Assembly (NCBI GenBank): GCA_964628215.1
Contig: CAZVNF010000001.1
Coordinates: 1-64,000, forward strand
DNA length: 64,000 nt
Reading direction: 5' to 3'
DNA from: CAIVAT01 sp964628215
GTDB taxonomy: Bacteria; Bacteroidota; Bacteroidia; Bacteroidales; FEN-979
In this document: piece by piece, positions 54,810 to 61,261 of the stretch
Numbering within the stretch: position 1 is the stretch's first letter
Layout: every line of letters begins with the position of its first letter
Translations under genes and position numbers: made by a program
Notes under the pieces: model-generated
Told to the model about the DNA's origin: nothing
The model's input: the letters and a program-made list of their open reading frames with translations, nothing else
The model's database searches: none

Positions 54810-56051
54810 ATGACGACTATGAGAAGAAAAGTATATATGATTGCCGGGTACAACACCATTTCAATGGGTACCGGCCGGAAGGAGTTCAACCCGAAAAAAG
54901 AACGTCCGGGATTAGAAGAATATATCAAAGAAGCCGGGCAGGGAACCCTGGCCCAAATCGGCGGGGCAACGAACGTGGACGAATGCGTGATCGGCAATTT
55001 TATGGCATCCCGGTTTAACCGCCAGGCAAACCTTGCCGCCTTTTTCCCGTTTGTGGATGAGGGGTTGCGCTACAAACCCGCCATCAGGGTTGAAGGAGCC
55101 TGTGCCACCGGCGGACTGGCCCTGATGAGCGGTATCAAAAGCATCCTGGCCGAAACAGCTGAAGTAGTTTTAGTGATTGGTGTGGAAGTGCAAAACACGG
55201 TGAAAGCAATTTATTGCGCCGACTTTCTTGCCGGTGCAGGCTGGTTCAAGAACCGTAAAAACGGTCATGCCTATTTTTTCCCCGGACAGTTCAGCGACCG
55301 TGCCGGTTCCTATTTTGAAAAATATGGCAGGGAAAAGACCCGCCAGGCAATGGCACGCTGGTTCAGGAATGCCATCGACAATGCACGGCTCTGCCCCACT
55401 GCGCAGGAACATCAGAATACTGTAAAGGATCTTGAAGCCCTGGGCATGATGGAGCCGAACGGCAAATCATTTGTTGACCATCTGAATATCTTCGATTGTT
55501 CCAAGGTCTCCGATGGCGCTTCTGCCATTGCGATAGTTTCCGAAGAGGGACTGAAGCGTTGCGGCATCCCTGCCAGCGAAGCCATAGAAGTACTCGGCTG
55601 GGGCCAGCTGGAAGAGGATATTACCATGCCTCCGATGGATCCGACCGAATTGACTACCACCAAGCAAGCCGTAAAACAAGCCCTTGCTTCTGCCGGGATC
55701 ACCCGCGACCAGATTGGTACTGCAGAGATACACGACTGCTTCTCCATTGCCGGACTGATGTGCATGGAAGCCATCGGTTTTGCTGAAAAAGGCAAAGGCG
55801 CTGATTTCATCCTCGAAGGAAATACCGCCCGAAACGGAAGGGTACCTATCAATACCACAGGCGGCCTGATCGGCTGGGGCCATCCCACAGGAGGCACCGG
55901 CGTTCACCAGGCTGTAACCATCCTTGAACAACTCACCGGAAAAGCAGGCGACGCCCAGGTAACCATCCCTGCCGACCGGCCTTACGGACTTACCGTGAAT
56001 ATGGGAGGGGACGATAAATCGCTGGTATCTATCGTTTATAAAAAAGGATAA
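54810..56051 (+). CDS. Thiolase-fold acyl-CoA acetyltransferase
   Basis: The protein has 413 residues from ATG 54810, preceded by a strong purine-rich site (GGGTGAGGTG), rare in this window. The catalytic Cys sits in VEGACATGGLALMSGI, and the other two thiolase motifs appear as AEIHDCFSIAGLM and GGLIGWGHPTGGTGVHQ (His, Cys-like region). The EGACA(T/S)GG form and lack of a second Cys motif (CxG) place it near the SCP-2/acetyl-CoA C-acetyltransferase-like subgroup. It likely splits or forms 3-ketoacyl-CoA in the same operon. Confidence 0.85.
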   Translation: MTTMRRKVYMIAGYNTISMGTGRKEFNPKKERPGLEEYIKEAGQGTLAQIGGATNVDECVIGNFMASRFNRQANLAAFFPFVDEGLRYKPAIRVEGACATGGLALMSGIKSILAETAEVVLVIGVEVQNTVKAIYCADFLAGAGWFKNRKNGHAYFFPGQFSDRAGSYFEKYGREKTRQAMARWFRNAIDNARLCPTAQEHQNTVKDLEALGMMEPNGKSFVDHLNIFDCSKVSDGASAIAIVSEEGLKRCGIPASEAIEVLGWGQLEEDITMPPMDPTELTTTKQAVKQALASAGITRDQIGTAEIHDCFSIAGLMCMEAIGFAEKGKGADFILEGNTARNGRVPINTTGGLIGWGHPTGGTGVHQAVTILEQLTGKAGDAQVTIPADRPYGLTVNMGGDDKSLVSIVYKKG

Positions 56052-56086
56052 TACATTCTATTTGCACATTGCATGTCAAATTGCAA

Positions 56087-57037
56087 ATGAATAACCGGGT
56101 AACCTCCCTTTTCAATATTGACTTTCCCGTCATCCAGGCTGGCATGATCTGGTGCAGCGGCTGGAGGCTTGCCGCCGCGGTAAGCAATGCCGGCGGATTG
56201 GGGCTGCTCGGGGCAGGTTCCATGTCGCCCGATGTACTTGAAACGCATATCCGGAAATGTAAAGCAGCCACTGACAAGCCTTTTGGGGTAAATGTACCCT
56301 TGTTGTTTTCACAGGTTGACAAGCAGTTTGAGATCATTATCCGGGAAGGGGTGCGAATTGTATTTACTTCTGCCGGAAATCCTGCAACCTGGACCCCGGT
56401 GCTGAAAAAACACGGAATCACGGTAGTGCATGTGGTTGCCAATGTAAAATCGGCACTTAAATGTGAACAGTCAGGGGTAGATGCCATTGTGGCGGAAGGC
56501 TTTGAAGCCGGTGGCCATAACGGGAAGGAAGAAACCACCACTTTTACCCTGATTCCCCTGATCAGGCAGTCCACAACCCTGCCGCTTATCGCTGCAGGAG
56601 GGATTGCCACCGGCCGCGGCATGCTCGCCGCGCTGGCCCTGGGTGCTGAAGGGGTGCAGATAGGCAGCCGCTTTGTTGCTTCGGAAGAATCATCGGCACA
56701 TCCTGAATTCAAGAAAAAGATAGTGGAAGCTGGCGATGGAGGAACCGTTCTGTCACTGAAACAGATTGTCCCGGTAAGGCTGCTCCGGAATTCGTTCCTT
56801 GACCAGGTGCAGCGCCTCGAAAACTCCGGCGTCACTCCGGAAGAGTTGAAGGAACTGCTGGGGAAAGGCCGGGCAAAGCTGGGCATGTTCGACGGCAACA
56901 CCGGGGAAGGCGAACTGGAAATTGGCCAGGTTGCCGCTCTCATCAGCCAGGTAAAACCCGCCGGGGATATTGTACGTGAGATCATACAGGATTACAGGCA
57001 GGCAAGAGCTGAATTAAGCCAGGCGGCTTTTGAATAG
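56087..57037 (+). CDS. Nitronate monooxygenase / FabK-type flavoprotein
   Basis: The protein has 316 residues from ATG 56087 (a TTG at 56069 is less likely). The FMN (beta/alpha)8 barrel has FPVIQAGMIWCSGWRLAAAVSNAGGLGLLG, VDAIVAEGFEAGGHNG and IAAGGIATGRGMLAALALGAEGVQIGSRF, which are signatures shared by nitronate monooxygenase and FabK-type enoyl-ACP reductase. The two cannot be split by eye. Its place after the hydratase, dehydrogenase and thiolase genes favours an enoyl-thioester reductase role. Confidence 0.85.
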   Translation: MNNRVTSLFNIDFPVIQAGMIWCSGWRLAAAVSNAGGLGLLGAGSMSPDVLETHIRKCKAATDKPFGVNVPLLFSQVDKQFEIIIREGVRIVFTSAGNPATWTPVLKKHGITVVHVVANVKSALKCEQSGVDAIVAEGFEAGGHNGKEETTTFTLIPLIRQSTTLPLIAAGGIATGRGMLAALALGAEGVQIGSRFVASEESSAHPEFKKKIVEAGDGGTVLSLKQIVPVRLLRNSFLDQVQRLENSGVTPEELKELLGKGRAKLGMFDGNTGEGELEIGQVAALISQVKPAGDIVREIIQDYRQARAELSQAAFE

Positions 57038-57053
57038 TATTTTCATTTGATGA

Positions 57054-57350
57054 TCAGCAGCAATTGCTCCCTGAACCGCAATCGCAGGTTGGCTCAGTAC
57101 CGCGCAGGATTCCATTGATGATCCCTGCCGCACATCCTACCCCCGACTTTACTGTAATCGCACCGGCTTCACAGTTTTTGGCGCACGCTCCGCACTCCAT
57201 GCAAAGGTCCTTGTTGCGTATCGCCGCTTTTCTGCCGGTAATTTCAAATACGGCATGCGGACAAACGATCGTGCACATGCTGCAACCATTGCACTTTGCT
57301 GCGTCCAGTTCCAGGGTCACTACTCCGGGGAGATAGGCAAATCCGTTCAT
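57054..57350 (-). CDS. hgcB: HgcB, 2[4Fe-4S] ferredoxin for mercury methylation
   Basis: The protein has 98 residues. Cluster ligands are Cys20, 23, 26, 30 (KCNGCSMCTIVC) and Cys50, 53, 56, 60 (LCMECGACAKNC). Cys73 (GVGCAAG) and the terminal pair Cys97-Cys98 match the HgcB plan; the pair is thought to take part in Hg(II) handling, and ordinary ferredoxins lack it. HgcB supplies electrons to the corrinoid of HgcA. The start codon overlaps the hgcA stop as ATGA (57350-57347), so translation is probably coupled. It is convergent with the flavoprotein gene, 16 bases away. Confidence 0.93.
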   Translation of the reverse strand: MNGFAYLPGVVTLELDAAKCNGCSMCTIVCPHAVFEITGRKAAIRNKDLCMECGACAKNCEAGAITVKSGVGCAAGIINGILRGTEPTCDCGSGSNCC

Positions 57351-58390
57351 AAGGCAAAAAATCTGGTGAATATCCAGCCGGCCAGCCCGAGAGCTGCCAT
57401 GGTTATTTGTGCAGGCAGGGCAATCTTCATCTCATGCTGTACCCCCGACAAGGAAGTAAAAGTGGAGGACCCGGTGAAATTCATGGCCATGAAGGAGGAG
57501 AGGCTTCCGATCATCAGAAACCATGAAATTTTTTCAACAAAAGAGGGGCCGAGGGTACCGGCAAACAAAAGCAGAATGGCCCCCGTCCATCCGGCGGCAA
57601 GCCCTTTAAGGGAGAAGCGGCGGAAGGGAAACCAGGGAAGCAGGGCAGGAACCAGTGCACATCCCGCCAGGTAACCTGCATAGAGGTTTACCGTGGTTTT
57701 CCACCCCGTATTAAGGGCTGAATCGAGGGAGAATCCCCCCGGATAAAAACCCGACAACAGGAAAAAAACGGCAGGAACCGCCAGCATGTAATATTTTCCG
57801 TAAAACAGATCGACCGGAATAAGTTTGAGTCTTTCAACCAAAGGGAAGGTTACACGCCTCATGGCCCCGGTGGCTTTAAAACCGTTCTCCGCAAAGGCTT
57901 TGATATCCTCCGCTTTTACCGGACCGTAAATGACAGAAAAACCGGTCATCTTCTTCACCTCATGCGCTGCCACACCGGTTGCACCAAGTTGGGGCAGAAT
58001 GATTTTCCGGTGATCGACAATCTTTTCGAGATGGTCGATCCGGATACGCCTCACCACTTCCTTGGTACTGAAGGTTCCTTTTCCAGCGGCACACCAAACA
58101 TTGATTCCCCGGGTATCGAGCACCATTATCCAGCCATTCATGCCCGATAAGGCCCGCCGCAGGTGGTCGAAGCTGAGTTTATAATTCCCCGTAACAAAAA
58201 CCCGTGAACCGGGATCAGGATCGCCTACGGCATAAATACCGGGTGTTACCCTGTATTTCATTCGCCCGATGGACCAGCGCACCTTTATGGTACTCCAAAC
58301 ATCCTCAAAACTCCAGGCGGTTGATACCCTGGGCAGCTCCCCTGCAGGTGTTTGAATAGTTCCGGTTTGGTATACGGGCGAAATAGCCAT
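57347..58390 (-). CDS. hgcA: HgcA, corrinoid mercury methyltransferase
   Basis: The protein has 347 residues from ATG 58390 (MAISPVYQTG), one base after the arsC stop. An open frame reaches 58474 inside arsC but is unlikely to be used. Residues ~35-165 form the corrinoid-binding domain with the cap-helix motif GINVWCAAGKGTF (Cys100 is the predicted cobalt ligand). The family form GTFGT is GTFST here. Five membrane segments follow at ~200-214, ~233-252, ~265-280, ~288-304 and ~325-345, as in HgcA. With HgcB it transfers a methyl group to Hg(II) to give methylmercury. The length fits full-size HgcA (about 340). Confidence 0.95.
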   Translation of the reverse strand: MAISPVYQTGTIQTPAGELPRVSTAWSFEDVWSTIKVRWSIGRMKYRVTPGIYAVGDPDPGSRVFVTGNYKLSFDHLRRALSGMNGWIMVLDTRGINVWCAAGKGTFSTKEVVRRIRIDHLEKIVDHRKIILPQLGATGVAAHEVKKMTGFSVIYGPVKAEDIKAFAENGFKATGAMRRVTFPLVERLKLIPVDLFYGKYYMLAVPAVFFLLSGFYPGGFSLDSALNTGWKTTVNLYAGYLAGCALVPALLPWFPFRRFSLKGLAAGWTGAILLLFAGTLGPSFVEKISWFLMIGSLSSFMAMNFTGSSTFTSLSGVQHEMKIALPAQITMAALGLAGWIFTRFFAL

Positions 58391-58391
58391 G

Positions 58392-58820
58392 CTAATGTGA
58401 TTGGTTCTGTATCTTCTCCCGGTAAAATTCCAGAAACCCCGAATAGATTTCATCGCGTACCCTTCGGTATACACCCATCACCTCATCCTGTGTTCCCACT
58501 GCATCTGCAGGATCGTCAAACCCGATGTGCAGGCGGTTTTTCACGATACCGGTAAATGCCGGACACACCTCCATGGCGCCCCCGCATACCGTAATCACAT
58601 AATCAAACGGATCGGCCACGAAAATATCCACATTTTTGGGTTTGTTCAGGGAAATATCAATTCCAACCTCTTTCATAACGGTCACCGCATTGGGATTGGA
58701 GTGCGGCGCGGGATGCGTTCCCGCTGAAAAAACCTCAAGCCCGGAATCGAAAGATTTAAGAAAACCTTCCGCCATCTGGCTCCGGCATGAGTTGCCGGTG
58801 CATAAAACTAATATTTTCAT
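58392..58820 (-). CDS. arsC: Arsenate reductase, thioredoxin-coupled (LMW phosphatase fold)
   Basis: The protein has 142 residues. The phosphatase-like loop is CTGNSCR (Cys7 to Arg13), and the redox pair Cys79/Cys86 (VCGGAMEVC) matches the three-Cys cycle of thioredoxin-linked ArsC. HIGFDDPA near 98-105 is the acid loop with the general-acid Asp. It reduces As(V) to As(III). It is the first gene of arsC-hgcA-hgcB. No arsR or As(III) pump gene (acr3, arsB) was found in the window. Confidence 0.92.
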   Translation of the reverse strand: MKILVLCTGNSCRSQMAEGFLKSFDSGLEVFSAGTHPAPHSNPNAVTVMKEVGIDISLNKPKNVDIFVADPFDYVITVCGGAMEVCPAFTGIVKNRLHIGFDDPADAVGTQDEVMGVYRRVRDEIYSGFLEFYREKIQNQSH

Positions 58821-58893
58821 AGTGGTTGATTACTGCAATAAATTCCTGAGAATGTACTTGCCTGCAAAATCCTTGTAACGGTTTGCCGCATCG

Positions 58894-58901
58894 CAAATAT
58901 A
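58894..58901 (-). promoter_or_regulatory. -7 box TATATTTG for arsC-hgcA-hgcB
   Basis: The minus strand reads TATATTTG, 73 bases before the arsC ATG. With a 19-base spacer the -33 site would fall at 58921-58923, inside the palindrome at 58917-58934. No TTG is present there, as expected for a promoter set by a regulator. Confidence 0.5.
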
Positions 58902-58916
58902 GGTCAATTTTTAATA

Positions 58917-58934
58917 TAACGTAATTATACGTTA
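58917..58934. promoter_or_regulatory. Palindrome TAACGTA-N4-TACGTTA, candidate ArsR-type operator
   Basis: Two perfect 7-base arms (TAACGTA and TACGTTA) flank ATTA. The site covers the expected -33 region of the arsC-hgcAB promoter. The size and place suit a dimeric ArsR/SmtB-type repressor. The binding protein is not in the window. Confidence 0.5.
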
Positions 58935-58943
58935 ATAAAAAAA

Positions 58944-59903
58944 TTAATTATTATATTTCCCCGAGGCCTGCAGGTACCGGGTTAGCTTAACATGGTAATT
59001 GCACCTGGCCTCTGTTAAATTATCGAGTGCAACCTGGTGTACTGATTGCGCTTCAAGCAAATCTGAAATCACGATAACTCCTGCCTTGTAATTGTCCTGG
59101 CTTATGCGAAGATTTTCAATGGACTGCTCAACAGACACCTTCGAAACGTCCACCTGGAAACGGGTCTCCCCTACTTCATTGGCAGCCTGGCGTATTTGCA
59201 GGGCAAGCATTTCCGTGTTCTCCAGCAGGGAATTTTCAGCCTGCAGGAGTTCAATTTCCTGCTTTTTTATTTTGTGGCTTCCCGCCCACCAGTCAGTGAT
59301 CGGGATGCTCAGGCTTACCATGCCCAGGGCATTGTTTTGGGTATTGTTCATAACATCGTAAGTAAAGCCGGCACCGGCTACTGAAAGCTGCGGTAAATAC
59401 TCCCCTACCGCCATCATTTTTTGAACCTGCCTTACCTCCACGGCCTTGTTAAGCAGAAGGTATTCACTGCGGTTTTTCACCAGCTGGTCAGGGTCCTGGA
59501 ATTCGATTGCTGCAATCAGCGGGTCAGCGAGGGGGGTGAAGACAAGTGAGCTGTCGCAGGCCAGCCCGATATGCTGGCATAAGGCACGCCTGGTCATATT
59601 TACCCCGTTTTTCAGCTTCAGCATATTTGTTTTCAGTTCGTTCTGCTTCAGCTGGACTTTCAGCACATCGTTTTGCTGAGCCAGGCCTGCACTGGTGTAA
59701 TTCTTCACATTACGGTACAGGGAGTCGAGCAAGCCTAATGACAATGAAGGGACATAGGCGAATTGGGTGGGGTTCATCAGCTGGCCGGGAACCTTCCCGT
59801 TCCAAACCGGCAGGTTCATAGCGGGCGTCTCTGCTTTGAAAAGGTAATCGACCGAACGCTCTGCAATTCCGCCTCTTTGATCTTTCGGTTGTAGTGTTAT
59901 CAA
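58944..59903 (-). pseudogene. Truncated TolC-family outer-membrane efflux protein, internally deleted
   Basis: There are 319 residues left. The C-terminal half is good TolC (SAGLAQQNDVLKVQLKQNELKTNMLKLKN, GEYLPQLSVAGAGF, MVSLSIPITDWWAG, VIVISDLLEAQ). There is no signal peptide and no N-terminal ~100 residues; the frame opens from a TTG. Just after FAYVPSLSLG the text jumps to LLDSLYRNVKNYTSAG, with the expected helix-strand stretch of ~70 residues missing. So the gene is cut at the 5' end and likely has an in-frame deletion. It was probably the outer channel of an RND pump, of which a scrap remains just upstream. Expression is doubtful. Confidence 0.75.
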
Positions 59904-60019
59904 TGAGAATGATCTTCCAGGGTTTTTATATTTTCCGTGGACGACTGATCCTGTTTGAGGACGACTGCAACCGGGTAGTCACCCTCCCAGATCGCAGGTA
60001 CGGCATCTTTTAAATTGTA
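59900..60019 (-). pseudogene. RND efflux permease fragment
   Basis: About 39 residues read YNLKDAVPAIWEGDYPVAVV and then LKQDQSSTENIKTLEDHSH before a stop. The WEGDYPV..VLK pattern is found in the periplasmic part of RND pumps. An in-frame stop lies just before it (60020-60022), and the rest of the gene is absent. The end overlaps the TolC remnant, as in a collapsed pump operon. Confidence 0.5.
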
Positions 60020-60369
60020 TTAAACTAAACAGACGGTTATATTTGGTTATCATATATTTCGCTCCTCCGGAGCTTTGGGTTAAATACATTCCATGACCCA
60101 CTACAAAGATACCGAGCCTCTGGCGCTGTTGGATAAAGCATTTAAAATGTGCGTTATATGATTTCGATGTATATAAATATGTCATTTCAGTAAGTATTGC
60201 AATATCTACCGGTATGATTGCGATCAATCGTTAACTAATTGATTTTTATCGATTAGTTCATTCTGATGGGCACATATATTGAACAATCCAGTGAATGGGG
60301 GTGCTACGAAAAACAAATATAATTTACTCAGTGTATTGAGATAATTATTACATTTTCAAAAACACTGTC
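60020..60369. other. 350-base non-coding stretch with hairpin repeats
   Basis: It holds palindromic words at about 60060-60140 (GCTCCTCCGGAGC, and an AGCCTCTGGCGCT word) of the dispersed hairpin type. After this comes AT-rich DNA. No gene was found. Confidence 0.6.
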
Positions 60370-60925
60370 ATGTTTCAGCGTCCATACTATTCAAAAATCC
60401 AGGAAAGGCTTGGCTTGAAACGAAAGTTCATCCAGGTAAGGATGCCGGAATACAACAACATTGGCCCATTATGTAAAGCTTCCTGAAGGTGCCGGCATGA
60501 TTAAAGGATTGGAAAAATATTCTCCTTCAACAATCCGTCAGCGTGCATCCAGTCCAAAGTTCCAGGTATTCAATATAGCGCGGATGTGGGCATTGAGTGC
60601 CCTGCAGCATCAGGAGATAATTGGTCAGCCGGAAATATATGGCAGATGGGTAGAATCTGCCATAGGGGCTCACCTGCTCAATCAATCCATAACAGAAAGT
60701 ATAAACCTTTATTATTGGAGAGAAGGCAACCACGACGTGGATTTCGTTTTACAAAAGGGAAGCAAAACAATTGGTATTGAAGTAAAAAGCGGACGGAATA
60801 AACTATCTGCGGGCATTCCTGCTTTTGACCAGCGGTTCAATCCAGCGAAAATTCTGCTTGTCGGCAGGGAAGAAATACCGGTAGAGGAATTCTTCACAAT
60901 ACCGGTTTCAACCTTATTTATTTAA
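60370..60925 (+). pseudogene. Remnant of an ATPase with DUF4143 C-terminal domain
   Basis: The first piece (ATG 60370) reads MFQRPYYSKIQERLGLKRKF, the usual N-terminus of AAA/DUF4143 ATPases, and then runs out of frame. The second piece (from ~60452) reads TTTLAHYVKLPEGAGM, IRQRASSPKFQVFN, EIYGRWVESAIGAHLLNQS and DVDFVLQKGSKTIGIEVKSGRNK, which is the DUF4143 end with its nuclease-like EVKSG. The whole Walker A/B part (~200+ residues) is missing. It is a non-functional relic of a gene common in Bacteroidota genomes. Confidence 0.75.
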
Positions 60926-61261
60926 CCCGAAACAACATCGCCGGAAAAGCACATCGACCTTTTTCTATTTTGAAGAATCCTTATAAAAGTGTGAAGGATC
61001 CTGATATTTTCTTATGTTTTCAAGAAGGTTCCTTATTGATCGTTATAAAAAGGTGAGTGGAAAAAGGAGTGAGTGGAAAAAGTTGCATTTCCTTTTTGGA
61101 TAAAAGCGATTAAAGGAGCCGATGAACGGCAGGAAGAAAAATTATTTGAAGAACAAACACCTTCAGCAGGTAGCTTAATAAATAATCGTAACTTTTATTG
61201 AACTACACATGTGAAAATAGACTATACTTGTGCAAATTGTTTTGAAGACACAAGCCTCTCG
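60926..61261. other. 336-base intergenic region before the TPR regulator
   Basis: It has a perfect 14-base direct repeat GTGAGTGGAAAAAG at 61053-61066 and 61069-61082. A near -7 match TATACTTG lies at 61223-61230 with TTG about 22 bases before it. A short frame (IKGADERQEEKLFEEQ) near 61110-61160 may be a gene relic. No intact gene was found. Confidence 0.5.

Noticed and set aside
56029..56985. Long antisense frame (318 residues) opposite the flavoprotein gene
   Set aside because: Composition is Ser/Pro/Thr-rich with no domain, and the plus-strand frame has clear FMN-barrel motifs. It is a codon-bias shadow.
57054..57350. Ordinary 2[4Fe-4S] ferredoxin
   Set aside because: The Cys-Cys end, extra Cys73 and ATGA overlap with hgcA make HgcB the better call.
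57347..58390. Acetyl-CoA pathway corrinoid protein (CdhD/AcsC type)
   Set aside because: Those proteins have no five-helix membrane part and lack the NVWCAAGK cap-helix motif with a following ferredoxin gene of this form.
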